A program made the position numbers and the translations under genes. Below the pieces are notes generated by a model. The model was not told the DNA's origin, ran no database searches, and worked only from the letters and a program-made list of their open reading frames with translations. Shown here piece after piece: positions 16,837-26,392 of a DNA stretch of 64,000 bases; position 1 is the stretch's first letter; each line of letters begins with the position of its first letter. This stretch comes from Oligoflexia bacterium. Its GTDB lineage: Bacteria; Bdellovibrionota; UBA1018. Where the stretch lies: assembly GCA_031292385.1 (NCBI GenBank), contig JARLHE010000060.1, positions 62,001 through 126,000 on the forward strand, read 5' to 3'.

Positions 16837-18272
16837 CTGGCTTGCCTCGAGTTCAGCCGGGCGCGGTCGTCCTGGAAGGTCCGGAGAATTTCCGCCAGCT
16901 TTCGTACCCAAGTTTCCTCGCGCTGGCAAAGCTCCGCGAGGCGGAGCTTTTGCTTGGGATAGTCGGCGCTCCATTCGCTGGGAGGCCGCTCCGTCTCCTC
17001 GATCAATTGCATGATTTGGTCGTGGTTGATCATGAAGCGCTCGTAGAATGCCGCAAGCAGGCTGTCCGTGTCGGGGGGTGATGCCGGCGCGGCCGAGCCG
17101 ATGCCTCCGTATTTGAGCTCGGCGATGTACGATTCACGGGCGAAAAGCTGGGCTTTGATTTCTTGCAGCGTTACCCGCAGCTCCTCGATTTTCCGGTCGC
17201 GCGCGATGATCTGAGCCCTGACTCCTTCGATGCTGTCCGACGGGGACGCCGCGGTTTCGTCTTTTGGGGGCAAAAAGCGCATCGGGTCGGTTTTCCGTTC
17301 CGGGTAGAGCTCTTCGGAGACCAGCCGGTCTTGCAGGGGTTCGATCCAAAAGGTTTGCAGATGCTGAGGGGCTTTTTCGGCGCCCGCGCTTTTGAACAGC
17401 GCCGCGACCACTTCGACGTCGCCCGAGCCCACAAGCCGGTGTACCCGCAAAACATCGGCATGCCGCAGGAGCAACTGGGCGGAAGAAGTCGGGGCCTCGG
17501 GTCGGGGCCAGAAAAAATCGACCGTATCCTTGGGGGTCCATGTCGACATCGAGTAGCAGAGGCGGAGCGCGAAGCATTCGTTCGAGATCCCGATCTGCAG
17601 TGAGGCGCGAGGGGCACTGCTGCCGACCTGTTTCCGCACGGTCGCCACTCCGGTGGACTCCTCGAAAATCAGTCCCCAGAAGGAAGTGAGCAGGATGCGT
17701 ATGGAGTTTGCGCGATCGGACCAGCCGCCGTTCTCGATTTGAGGAAGCGATAAAACGGCGTCCATGCGGGAGCCCAAGGTGTGGCCGTCGAGCCAGGAGT
17801 CGAAACGAATGTTGGCGTTGGAGCCGACCAAGGGCAGAATGCCCGATCGCGTTTCATCCGAAATCAGCGAGCGTACCAGAAGGGCGCTTTCTTCCGGCGA
17901 GGTGCCGTCGAAATCAAGCAGGATGATCCGGGAGTCGTCAGCGGTCGCGCCGATTTCGCGCTGGTGCAATTCGCCGCAATGATAGCCGGCAAACGTGGGG
18001 CCGGACGAGCGCGTCAGCCCGAAGTAGCCTTCGATTTTTTTCCAGCTCAGATAGTTGTGCCAAGGCGCCAAAACCAGGTGAGGCGAGTAGTTATCGAGAT
18101 CTTGGAGAAGCTGCGCTTCGGTCGTGGTGGCCGCCAGCAGCTTGACCTCGGCAAAAACCCGGAAGCGATTGCAAAGACGCGTCAGATTGAGCGACTTTTG
18201 CCGCGAAAGCTTGGGGTCAAGCACCAGCACGATCCGGCCGAGCTTTTTTGCGGACGTTGGGACGTTTGTCAT
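16833..18272 (-). CDS. hypothetical protein with receiver-like N-terminus and coiled coil
   Basis: 479 residues, cytoplasmic. The first 150 residues (RIVLVLDPKLSRQKSLNL, LLQDLDNYSPHLVLAPWHN, IILLDFDGTSPEE) have the strand-helix rhythm of a receiver-like alpha/beta fold, without a clean phospho-acceptor set. A central beta-rich part follows. Residues about 350-400 form a coiled coil (GVRAQIIARDRKIEELRVTL), then a helical C-terminus. It is translationally coupled to the degenerate HD-GYP-like gene, so both probably form one complex. I do not recognise a family. Confidence 0.5.
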   Translation of the reverse strand: MTNVPTSAKKLGRIVLVLDPKLSRQKSLNLTRLCNRFRVFAEVKLLAATTTEAQLLQDLDNYSPHLVLAPWHNYLSWKKIEGYFGLTRSSGPTFAGYHCGELHQREIGATADDSRIILLDFDGTSPEESALLVRSLISDETRSGILPLVGSNANIRFDSWLDGHTLGSRMDAVLSLPQIENGGWSDRANSIRILLTSFWGLIFEESTGVATVRKQVGSSAPRASLQIGISNECFALRLCYSMSTWTPKDTVDFFWPRPEAPTSSAQLLLRHADVLRVHRLVGSGDVEVVAALFKSAGAEKAPQHLQTFWIEPLQDRLVSEELYPERKTDPMRFLPPKDETAASPSDSIEGVRAQIIARDRKIEELRVTLQEIKAQLFARESYIAELKYGGIGSAAPASPPDTDSLLAAFYERFMINHDQIMQLIEETERPPSEWSADYPKQKLRLAELCQREETWVRKLAEILRTFQDDRARLNSRQAS

Positions 18273-18398
18273 CGAACTTCCTGCGAGTTTCCTAGTTGAG
18301 TCACCTTATGGTGCCTATCGGCCTGATTTTGATTTCGTTTGAGCGGCGTTTTTTTGGCGGTTATTGCGGATTGTCACTCTCTCCCTTATGATTTTCAG

Positions 18399-20441
18399 GT
18401 GAGCTCGAAATCCCCTCCCAACGGCCTCAAAGTTCGAAGCACCTTGCGTCAGAGGATTTTGGGCTTTGTTTGCGCGTTGATCGTGCTTTCCCTTTTGGGC
18501 TCGACCTTGAGCCTCTACCGGGTCACCGAGGTGAACCGCCTTTTGGACGCGATCAACGGCGTCTCGGTCCCGCTGGGAAGGCTTTTCGTTCAGATGCAAT
18601 CGGACGCCGAGCTCTACCGCCGCGAAGTGGAAAAAAATCTCGGAGCTTCGCACTGGAAGGATCCCCGCTGGAGCTCGAGGCCGTTGCCGCGCTGGGCGGT
18701 GGAAATGCTGGAGAGCGAAGTGAGCCGGGCCAGCACCCTTATCACCAGCGATTTGGAATGGGCTCCATCCGATACCCGCGCGCGCTGGCAGGATTGGGCG
18801 TCTTCGGTTGCGAGGGGTTTTACCGAGCTTTCGGCCGAGTCTTCGCGCCTGCAGGCGGCGCTTGAGCAGCACGATGCGGATTCGGCCACGCGTTCGTATC
18901 AGCGTTGGAGCGCGCTGATGGACGAATGGGGGAGGCTCATCCAATCCGGCGAGGCCGATTACGATCGCTCGTTTCGCCAGACCTTCGCGCTGGCCCAGAC
19001 ACGGATGACGGAACTTCGCACCGGGCTCGAGATCATCTTGGTGGTCGTGGTTTCGCTTTCACTGCTTTTGCTTTGGCTCGGAGAGCGCGCGTTGCGCCCG
19101 TTGGGCGAGTTGACCCGGCTTGCGCGCGAGATTACCCGCCAGGGACTGCGCAAGGAGCATAAATCGCGGCTGCCGGATATCCCGCTCAACCGCGAAGACG
19201 AGGTCAGCCAATTGGCTCGGGAGTTTCATCACATGGCCACCGCGCTGCTGGAGCGCGAGAAAACGGTCGAGACCCAAAGATACCGGGTGCAGGAGCAGAA
19301 CACGCTTCTTCGTCGGATGGGCGAGCTCAACGAGAACGTCCTTCACAGCATTGAATCCATCCTGCTGGTGACCGATCTTCACGGGGTAATCACCCAGTGC
19401 AATCCGGTCGCGGCGCGTTGGCTTTCGGATGGTCTTGACGAGTCGGCGGATAAGTTCCGGGGCCAGAAATTGCTCGATTTTCCGAAGATCCGGGCCATTC
19501 TCGATGCGCATCCGGAGGCGAGGGAATGGCTTCAGGGCGCCGATTCGGTTTCGAGCGCTCGGCAGCTGTTGCGGCCCAGCGGCGCGCGGATCGAGGGCCG
19601 CGTCTACGGGGGTCACCTCATGCCGCTGCGGACGGAGGGCGGCACGCCCAGCGGCGCGGTCCTGGTTTTGGATGACGTGACCGAGGAGCTCGATCTGCAG
19701 GAAAGACTGAGAAGTTCGGAGCATATGGCTGCCGTGGGTCGAATGTCGGCTCAGGTCGCGCATGAGGTGCGGAACCCGTTGCATTCGATCGGGCTCGAGG
19801 CTGAGATGGCTTCCGAGCTCGCGGCAGGCATCGGAAGCGCCGCTCTCAAGCAATCGCTGGCTTCGATTTTGGGCGGAGTCGACCGGCTGGAGAAAATTAC
19901 CGATAATTATCTGCGCCTTTCCCGGCTTTCGACCGGAAAAAAACAGTCGATCAGCTTGCCCGATCTTCTGATGTCGGTTCTGGCCACGTACGCGACCGTT
20001 TGCGAGGCTCAAGGCGTGCTCGTCGATTGGAAATGCGAACCCGGCCGCGAACCGCGGGTTTGGGGGGATTGCGATTTGCTCGAGCAGGCGCTCGGAAATC
20101 TGATGCGGAACGCCTTGCAGGCGCTAGAAAATGTCCACGGCCTTCAGCCGCGCATCGAATGGAAAATGGGCGTCACGGAATCGGATCGGGTTTGGATCCG
20201 CATTCACGATAACGGCCCTGGGATTCCGCGCGAGATCCAGGAAAAATTATTCAATCCGTTCGTCACGACGCGGGCCCAGGGAACCGGTTTGGGATTGGCG
20301 TTCGTGAAACGGGTGATCGAAGAGCATGGAGGCACGGTAAGCCTGGCCAAGGCCGCCGCCGTAGGAGGGGCTTGCTTCGATTTATTGCTGCCCGTTCTCG
20401 AAAAAGAGAAGCCGAGGGAAAGACACGATGTCCAAATTTAA
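18399..20441 (+). CDS. NtrB-type sensor histidine kinase with HAMP and PAS
   Basis: About 680 residues from GTG 18399 (TTG 18339 would add 20 residues; neither has a good ribosome site). Order: TM1 (LGFVCALIVLSLLGSTLSLY), periplasmic helical sensor, TM2 (IILVVVVSLSLLLLWLG), HAMP (RPLGELTRLAREITRQG), PAS-like region, HisKA with H-box AQVAHEVRNPLHSIG, and HATPase with N-box NLMRNALQAL and G-box HDNGPGIP/GTGLGLAFVKR. It phosphorylates the response regulator encoded next, whose gene overlaps its end by 14 bases. The periplasmic signal is unknown. Confidence 0.9.
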   Translation: MSSKSPPNGLKVRSTLRQRILGFVCALIVLSLLGSTLSLYRVTEVNRLLDAINGVSVPLGRLFVQMQSDAELYRREVEKNLGASHWKDPRWSSRPLPRWAVEMLESEVSRASTLITSDLEWAPSDTRARWQDWASSVARGFTELSAESSRLQAALEQHDADSATRSYQRWSALMDEWGRLIQSGEADYDRSFRQTFALAQTRMTELRTGLEIILVVVVSLSLLLLWLGERALRPLGELTRLAREITRQGLRKEHKSRLPDIPLNREDEVSQLAREFHHMATALLEREKTVETQRYRVQEQNTLLRRMGELNENVLHSIESILLVTDLHGVITQCNPVAARWLSDGLDESADKFRGQKLLDFPKIRAILDAHPEAREWLQGADSVSSARQLLRPSGARIEGRVYGGHLMPLRTEGGTPSGAVLVLDDVTEELDLQERLRSSEHMAAVGRMSAQVAHEVRNPLHSIGLEAEMASELAAGIGSAALKQSLASILGGVDRLEKITDNYLRLSRLSTGKKQSISLPDLLMSVLATYATVCEAQGVLVDWKCEPGREPRVWGDCDLLEQALGNLMRNALQALENVHGLQPRIEWKMGVTESDRVWIRIHDNGPGIPREIQEKLFNPFVTTRAQGTGLGLAFVKRVIEEHGGTVSLAKAAAVGGACFDLLLPVLEKEKPRERHDVQI

Positions 20442-21813
20442 GGCCGAAATTCTGCTGGTTGATGACGATGCGCAGGCCCTCGAGTCGATGCGCAAAATCC
20501 TGGAGCTCGAAGGGCACTCCGTCGTGACGGCGGTCGATGGGCAAGCGGCGCTCGATCTCGTGCGCTCCGTTCCCGGCAAGCCGCGATCCCGGTTTGATCT
20601 CGTCGTGAGCGATGTCCGGATGCCGGGACTCGGGGGGCTTGAGTTTCTGCGCGCGCTCTCCGTTTGCGGCGACGAGACGCCAGTGATCCTGATGACCGCG
20701 TTCGGGCGGGTGGAAGAAGCGGTCTGGGCGATGAAATTCGGCGCCGCTGATTTTCTGACCAAGCCATTCAAGCGCCAGGCGTTGGTGTCGGCAATCGAGA
20801 TGGCGCTCAAGCGGGCTCATGTGCGGGGAAGAAGCGCGTCCGGGGCCTCGACGGCCGGTCCGGCTTCGTCGTCGGCCCTGGTCGGGCGCTCGCAACCGAT
20901 GCGCGAACTGGAATCGATCATTCGCAAGGTCGGCCCGACGGTCGCGACCGTTCTGATTCAAGGCGAAAGCGGTACCGGCAAAGAGATGATCGCCCGGAGA
21001 ATCCATGAGGAGAGCCCGCGCGCGGCCAGCGGCCGTTTTGTCGCCATCAACTGCGCGGCCGTCCCCGAGCATCTCATCGAGTCCGAGCTCTTCGGATTCG
21101 AGAAGGGCGCTTTCACCGGCGCATCGAACGCCAAAGAGGGTTTGCTGGAGTCGGCGCACGGCGGGACTTTCCTGCTGGACGAGGTGGGCGATATGCCGCT
21201 GAGTCTGCAGGCCAAGCTTTTGAGGGTTTTGCAGGAGGGCGAAGTTCGTCGGATCGGCGCCAATACCTCCCGCAAAATCGATGTTCGGGTCATCGCGGCG
21301 ACCCACCGGGATTTGGCGGAGGCGGTGAGAACCGGTCAATTCCGCCAGGATCTGCTTTATCGCCTTGAAGTGGTGACGATCTCGGTGCCGCCGCTGCGCG
21401 AGCGCATGGAAGATATCCCGGATTTGGCGAATTATTTCTTGCGTGTCTCCAGCGAGCGGCATGAGAAACGGGTGGTTTCGCTTTCCGAGGAAGCGTTCGA
21501 GGTGCTTCTCTCGCATTCGTGGCCCGGCAACGTGCGCGAGCTTTCAAACGTGATCGAGCGCGCGGTCGTTTTCGCTCAACGCGATCAGGTCACGCTGGAA
21601 GATTTGCCGGCCCATCTCAGGACTCAGTCCGCATCCGTTTCGCAGAGCCTGGATACCATCGCCGTGCCGCTCGGAACCACTTTGAAAAACGTGGAAGAGC
21701 TTCTGATCCGGAAAACCCTGGAAGCGACCTCGGGCGATAAGCAGATGACCGCCAAGCTTTTGGGCATCAATTCCCGCACGATTTATCGCAAGCTTCAGCG
21801 CGAAACGGATTGA
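20428..21813 (+). CDS. NtrC-family sigma-54-dependent response regulator
   Basis: 461 residues. Receiver domain 1-120 with LLVDDD and phospho-acceptor SDVRMPG; AAA+ domain with Walker A GESGTGKE, the sigma-54 contact loop FEKGAFTGA and Walker B TFLLDEVGDMP; C-terminal Fis-type helix-turn-helix (DKQMTAKLLGINSRTIYRKL). All key residues are present, so it should be an active activator of sigma-54 promoters under control of the overlapping upstream kinase. Its target genes are not evident here. It overlaps the convergent gene at 21795 by 19 bases. Confidence 0.92.
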   Translation: MSKFKAEILLVDDDAQALESMRKILELEGHSVVTAVDGQAALDLVRSVPGKPRSRFDLVVSDVRMPGLGGLEFLRALSVCGDETPVILMTAFGRVEEAVWAMKFGAADFLTKPFKRQALVSAIEMALKRAHVRGRSASGASTAGPASSSALVGRSQPMRELESIIRKVGPTVATVLIQGESGTGKEMIARRIHEESPRAASGRFVAINCAAVPEHLIESELFGFEKGAFTGASNAKEGLLESAHGGTFLLDEVGDMPLSLQAKLLRVLQEGEVRRIGANTSRKIDVRVIAATHRDLAEAVRTGQFRQDLLYRLEVVTISVPPLRERMEDIPDLANYFLRVSSERHEKRVVSLSEEAFEVLLSHSWPGNVRELSNVIERAVVFAQRDQVTLEDLPAHLRTQSASVSQSLDTIAVPLGTTLKNVEELLIRKTLEATSGDKQMTAKLLGINSRTIYRKLQRETD

Positions 21814-22553
21814 TCCAGCTTGAACGAGGGGGTCAGCTCCGCGAGCGTCCAGCGGCAATGGCAGCGCGTAGGCCCGGAGCCGGATTCAAGGTTGGAGGAT
21901 GTCGTGCAGTGGATGGTTTCGACACCCACCGCCGGATTCAGCCCGTAAGCGAATCCTTTGAGCCAATGAGCATGCAGGCCGCAGAGCGCATCCGCGACGC
22001 TCCGGACCTCGTTCGAGGATTGCTGATGGGCGCAGCGAAGCATTTCGAAATGGGCCTCGCGCGCGGTAATGCGAATCATGAGCACTCCGTCATTCCCGAA
22101 AGGGGTGTCGTTCAGGGCAAGCACGAGCTCGGCGACGTTCTTGCGGCTGAGAGGGTTGAGCTCCGACCAACGCTTTTCGGCGCAATTGCGCCCGAGTTTC
22201 CAGGACGTCTGCTCCAGAACCGATTTGAGGGGGGCGCTCGAGTTGGCTCGCTCCAAAAGCTTCGCCAGCGTGTAGGCTTGCACCGACCAGACGGTATGAT
22301 CCAGCCGGCTTAAGACGTCATCCGTCGAGGTATCGTCGAGGAGATCTTCCAGGCGCTCCTGGCTCAGTGATTCTAGGCGCCAAAGCGCGTCCGCCATGTC
22401 GCGCGACAAGCCTCGGTTCAAAAAATGCGAAGGACGCTCTTCCGTCACTTCCTTGAGCGCGTCTACCCAAGCTTCCGTCAGCCGATGAAGCTGCAAAATC
22501 TTCTCGAACTGATGCTCATGCTCGTAATGGATGGTCCGTGAATTCCAGCTCAT
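21795..22553 (-). CDS. hypothetical cytoplasmic protein with C-terminal Cys/His cluster
   Basis: 252 residues, no signal or membrane segment. Mostly helical; a central part reads VAELVLALNDTPFGNDGVLM and IRITAREAHFEMLRCAHQQS. The last third has a cluster of Cys and His (CGLHAHWLKGFAYG, IHCTT, CHCRWTL) that may bind a metal or cofactor. The ending loosely recalls L-2-amino-thiazoline-4-carboxylate hydrolase-like or V4R-like families, but the match is too weak to name. Convergent with the ntrC-type gene. Confidence 0.5.
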   Translation of the reverse strand: MSWNSRTIHYEHEHQFEKILQLHRLTEAWVDALKEVTEERPSHFLNRGLSRDMADALWRLESLSQERLEDLLDDTSTDDVLSRLDHTVWSVQAYTLAKLLERANSSAPLKSVLEQTSWKLGRNCAEKRWSELNPLSRKNVAELVLALNDTPFGNDGVLMIRITAREAHFEMLRCAHQQSSNEVRSVADALCGLHAHWLKGFAYGLNPAVGVETIHCTTSSNLESGSGPTRCHCRWTLAELTPSFKLDQSVSR

Positions 22554-22906
22554 GTCGTTAAGATTAGCCTGGTTCGGGGGAATGAGGAAGGGGGAGGGGC
22601 ACTGGATCCGAACGGCTGAGTCAGTGCCCCGGGGGGATTGGGGAAGGGGGTTACAACATGCGCTTTCCCAAATTTTCGATCGAGATCGAAAATTCGAGAA
22701 AGCCCACAGTCCGGGTTGCGAATCTCAATTTCTTGAAAATTCGAATCGTGACTGCGACGGATCTGTGGTGAGTAATTGCACGGGGAGTGCCATTCGTGAC
22801 ACAGGGCGTACTAGTCCGTAATGTTTCAAGTAGATGTTAGTGATTTCAACGGGTTCCAATGTTTTCCAGAGAGATTACTTGAGAGCTTAATCCTTCAAGT
22901 CAGCTC
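22554..22906. other. intergenic region with two strong stem-loops
   Basis: This 353-base gap between two minus-strand genes has no ORF worth calling. It holds a 9-bp inverted repeat (GGGGCACTG/CAGTGCCCC, 22596-22604 and 22622-22630) and a larger hairpin at 22662-22703. The rest, 22704-22906, shows nothing I can name. It must contain the promoter of the 252-residue gene and may end transcription of the 910-residue gene. Confidence 0.5.
22662..22703. repeat. 42-base hairpin with perfect 11-bp inner arms
   Basis: AATTTTCGATC (22671-22681) and GATCGAAAATT (22684-22694) are separated by GA. Outside them, GCTTTC and GAAAGC pair after a 3-base mismatch on each side. Too symmetrical for chance in GC-rich DNA. 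Candidate operator or transcription-stop structure. Confidence 0.55.
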
Positions 22907-25639
22907 TCAAAGATGTTCAATCGATGAACACTCGCCCAGAAGTTGGACCAGTCCGGCGATTTTTTTCGCGTGTTCCCCATGTGCGCGCAAAATCTCGGTC
23001 GCGGTCTCTTCCGCGATCTCAAGCCGGCGCGGCAGTTTGAGGTAATGGAGCAGCTCGCTCCACGTCGGATTGACGGGACCTTGGAGCTGATCCGAGAGCA
23101 TTTCGCGAATGAGGCTCGATTCCGACAGAATCTTCAGCGAGAGGCCGGCCTCGGTCATCAGCAAGAAGCCGGGTTCCGGGGTTTTGATCGGGGTTACTTC
23201 GCCGATCGGAAGGTGGAGCGGCAGGCTACCTTGAATGCTGACTCGGGGATGGAGCGTCACGGAGATGCACTCCGTGCGCGGCAGAATATCGAGCAGCTTG
23301 CGCCAGAGAATTCTGCCGTCGTTCCCAATCAATCGGAGCGTGGCCGCGCTCGGGTGCTCGGGGGATTTGATGTACTCCAGGGTTCGCGAGGTTCTGACAA
23401 AGAGCTCGGCGAGAATTGCGTCGACTTCGATACCGGGTTGCGTTTTTTGCGACGTCTTCAGGCTCTTGACCGCGTCCAGCGCGACGCCGGGCTCGTTTGC
23501 GAGCCGGGAAGCGGTTCGTTCCCATTCCGGAGGCAGGATCGCGGGCCCGCGCGGGGCCTCGCCCGAGAGCCCGAGCGTACGAAGCAGGGTTCTTTTGACC
23601 GGGATCCAGCGAATGATTTGTTCGGTGAGGATCCAGCGATCGCCCTTTCTCTCGCAGCGCTGGTCGAGCCATTGGCGGACGGTCTCGGATTCGAGATAGT
23701 GCTTCAGCGGCGAGACGATGCTCTCGTCGGTCACGAGAATGAGGAAGCCCGATCCGGACGTTTCCCCGTCCGGCATCTCATTGGGTTTCGGCAGGGCGCG
23801 CGTCACCAAGCTGCGATTTTCGGCCTGCACCCAAAAACCTTTCAGCGTTCCGTCCATCGACCAATTCGGGCGATCGGGCGTCGGGCGGATGGTCGTGGCG
23901 CTCGCGAGCGGGAGCGAGGCCTCGCGCAAGGCTTCAAGCCGCATCAGCGTCGAATGCGCGGCAGGCTCCGGCCAACGTTCCGCCCAGTCCTTTTGAGGAA
24001 TCGGGCTTTCCTGCGCCTGGATCGTCCACTGCCCGTGAGGCGTGATTTCCGAACGGGCTCCGGAGCGTAGCGCGTCTTCCAAAAGCTGCGGGATTTCCAC
24101 ATGGCTTCGAATTTGGCCTTGAACCGCCACGCGCATCGGACGGTGGGTGATCCGTTCCTCGATGCGCGGTTCGCGCTGGAAGAGATAGATATAGCGGGAG
24201 AAAAGCGGGCGCTTGGAGGGAAGACCATGCTCGACTTCCGACAGATTCCACTCGCAGATCAGCTTTCCCTTTTCGAGCAGGAAATTCAAAACTTCCGAGC
24301 CGGCGCGTTCATCCAAGAGTTCTTCCCGGGCCCACCAGAGAAGCCCGCCGGGGCGGAGCTTGCTGATGGCGACGCATGCTTGCAAATCGCCCAGGGATGT
24401 CCTTGTCGCGCGCAGTTTCCGAAAATAGGGATTCGAGTCGGCCTGCATGCGGAAGGCCTGGGATTCGGCCGTGCGTCCTTGGCCACGCACGGATCGTTCT
24501 TCGAAAACGAAAGCCGCATCGCAGGCTTCCATTTCGGCAATGCGGGAAAAAAGCGAGGGCTTTAAGCCCGTGCTGGATCGTCCGCCCGGGCCTCCGCTCG
24601 AGCTTCCCAGATTGAGCATGAGCTGATCGCGAGTGGGCACTTCCAAGCCGTTTCCGACCGTCCAGAGTGGGGGAGCGGAGGGGCCCCACCAGAGTTGGAG
24701 GAGTTCCGCCATCATGACCAGAAATGAAGAGGACTCGAGTCCCACCCACTGAATGCCGGAGGGGCCGTTTCGAACGACCGCGCCGTCGCGCAGCGTCGGC
24801 GAAAACGCATGCCAAGATCGCCGGTAAGCCGGGCAGGAGTTCTCCGGGTCAAAGCCGAAAAACGGTATATTCTCCCACAAGGACTGATAAAAGCGCGAGT
24901 CGTAGCCCTCGGGTTCCGCCGAGTCGGGCCGGGCTTTTCGAGTGGATGAAATCAATGCGGCGAGAAACGTCGGATTCTCTCCTGGGATTTTCCAGGGCTC
25001 GAGCGTGATCCAGATTTCGCGTTGGATCGCCGGGCTCGGTTTGTACCAGGAGTAGATGTTCTGCCGGACGACTTGCCACGTATCGCGATCGAGCGGGATG
25101 TGAGGCTTGAGCGCCGTGTTCATCGCCCAGTTCAAATCGTTGAGATCGGCTGGGCTCCAGACGCGCAAGCAGCGATCGGACCAGGCCTTCAGCAAGATCG
25201 CCTGGCCGAGAACCAAAAGCGCGACTTCCTCGAAATAGCTTTGCAGAGCGCGATTTTGAGCCGGGCTTCGGGGCTCCTCGATCCAGCGGCGCAGTCCGCC
25301 CGAGCTATCGGGTTGCTGGGGTCCGATGTCGCCGGAAAGGCGGTCGAGATGGTTGGCTATCGCCTCCCTACGGCTCATGTTCAAGGCGAGCAGGCGCCCC
25401 AGATGATTTTCCAGATCCTGCAGAATCAGGCTTTTGAGGGCCGCCAGATAGGGGAGCCAGGCGGAAAGATGAGTGGCCGCCGTGGTTTCGAGTTTTTCCG
25501 GCTTGGGCGCGGGAGTTTTAGTCAAAAGACCGGGAAGCGGTTTCCGGGCGCGCGAGATTTGCTTCGACTTCGGAAGCTCTGAAACAACTAGAAGTGACTC
25601 GACACCGATCGTTTTGGACGTAGACAAACGAATTCCCAC
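22907..25639 (-). CDS. large protein with degenerate N6-methylase-like region, unknown
   Basis: 910 residues from GTG 25639. There is no signal peptide. The central part (about 300-500) has features like the back half of an N-6 adenine DNA methylase: AISKLRPGGLLWWAREELLD, then FLLEKGKLICEWNLS and ISRYIYLFQRE-type strands. The NPPY catalytic motif and the SAM loop are not recognisable. The late part (about 640-900) has no family I know. It stands alone, with no restriction or specificity subunit nearby, so a restriction system is not supported. It may be a lineage-specific DNA- or RNA-binding protein derived from a methylase. Confidence 0.5.
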   Translation of the reverse strand: MGIRLSTSKTIGVESLLVVSELPKSKQISRARKPLPGLLTKTPAPKPEKLETTAATHLSAWLPYLAALKSLILQDLENHLGRLLALNMSRREAIANHLDRLSGDIGPQQPDSSGGLRRWIEEPRSPAQNRALQSYFEEVALLVLGQAILLKAWSDRCLRVWSPADLNDLNWAMNTALKPHIPLDRDTWQVVRQNIYSWYKPSPAIQREIWITLEPWKIPGENPTFLAALISSTRKARPDSAEPEGYDSRFYQSLWENIPFFGFDPENSCPAYRRSWHAFSPTLRDGAVVRNGPSGIQWVGLESSSFLVMMAELLQLWWGPSAPPLWTVGNGLEVPTRDQLMLNLGSSSGGPGGRSSTGLKPSLFSRIAEMEACDAAFVFEERSVRGQGRTAESQAFRMQADSNPYFRKLRATRTSLGDLQACVAISKLRPGGLLWWAREELLDERAGSEVLNFLLEKGKLICEWNLSEVEHGLPSKRPLFSRYIYLFQREPRIEERITHRPMRVAVQGQIRSHVEIPQLLEDALRSGARSEITPHGQWTIQAQESPIPQKDWAERWPEPAAHSTLMRLEALREASLPLASATTIRPTPDRPNWSMDGTLKGFWVQAENRSLVTRALPKPNEMPDGETSGSGFLILVTDESIVSPLKHYLESETVRQWLDQRCERKGDRWILTEQIIRWIPVKRTLLRTLGLSGEAPRGPAILPPEWERTASRLANEPGVALDAVKSLKTSQKTQPGIEVDAILAELFVRTSRTLEYIKSPEHPSAATLRLIGNDGRILWRKLLDILPRTECISVTLHPRVSIQGSLPLHLPIGEVTPIKTPEPGFLLMTEAGLSLKILSESSLIREMLSDQLQGPVNPTWSELLHYLKLPRRLEIAEETATEILRAHGEHAKKIAGLVQLLGECSSIEHL

Positions 25640-25812
25640 CCACAGAAATGAAGCTGAGGGAGTTTGATAACAAACTGGGTTTTTGTTTGGCGAGAAAAAA
25701 CGGCTGACGCTAGTAGTCGATCTATTCGGTCTAATAAAATCAATGAGTTAGAGGAGTGTTGGGGATGGCCTAGGTGCTTCAGTTTTTTGGGGTTCCGGCC
25801 GATAAGGAATAT

Positions 25813-26367
25813 ATGAGCCAATCTCAATCAGCACGAGACAAAAGCGCCACCGAGGCCGCACCGAACGTCGATGTCGAAACCCGTGACGAGATCGATAAGA
25901 TCTTGAGCGAGGTTGAGGAGCTCCGCAAAGAGCTGAGCGGCGAAACCACGCCGACTGAAGCGGAAAGTCCGCTCGGGGAAAAAGCTTCGGCTTCGGCCGA
26001 AGACATTAGCATTGAGGAAACGCTCGCCGCTTTGCCCGAGTCGGAGGCTGAGGGAGAGACTCCTTTCGGTGAGTCCGATTTAGGCGTGGTGGTCGATATG
26101 AAAAAAGCGGCTAGTCAGCTGGCCCGTGCCCCCTCCCATATTCAAGGATCCAATTCTATGAAACCAGTTCAGGCTTCCTCGTCTCCCGGAACGTTGAGCA
26201 TGACTTTGAGCGGCAGCATGACTTTGAAACTGAAATACGAATTCGACGGGCAAGAGGTGACGGTCGGTTTCGCGGATCAGTTTCTGCAGATCGCGCTAGC
26301 CGACGGCACCGAATTCAAGATCCCTGTCGGCAGCCGCGCGAGCGAAACGCGGAAGAAAAGCGCTTAG
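25813..26367 (+). CDS. acidic hypothetical protein
   Basis: 184 residues from ATG 25813, chosen because AAGGA lies 5 bases ahead; an ATG at 25774 is less likely. The N-terminal half is acidic and disordered with short coiled coil (RDEIDKILSEVEELRKELSG). The C-terminal 60 residues form a small beta unit (LSMTLSGSMTLKLKYEFDGQ, EVTVGFADQFLQIALADGTE). It lies 25 bases before rsmD, in the same direction, and so is probably co-transcribed with rsmD-coaD. Function unknown. Confidence 0.6.
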   Translation: MSQSQSARDKSATEAAPNVDVETRDEIDKILSEVEELRKELSGETTPTEAESPLGEKASASAEDISIEETLAALPESEAEGETPFGESDLGVVVDMKKAASQLARAPSHIQGSNSMKPVQASSSPGTLSMTLSGSMTLKLKYEFDGQEVTVGFADQFLQIALADGTEFKIPVGSRASETRKKSA

Positions 26368-26392
26368 CTGAAAGACCGGAAGAGGCACTCCC

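Noticed and set aside
16836..16974. Longer start for the HD-GYP-like protein
   Set aside because: The extra 46 codons lie inside the upstream gene; the TTGA overlap gives a better start.
22907..25639. Restriction-modification or phage-defence locus
   Set aside because: No catalytic methylase motif, no nuclease or specificity gene nearby.
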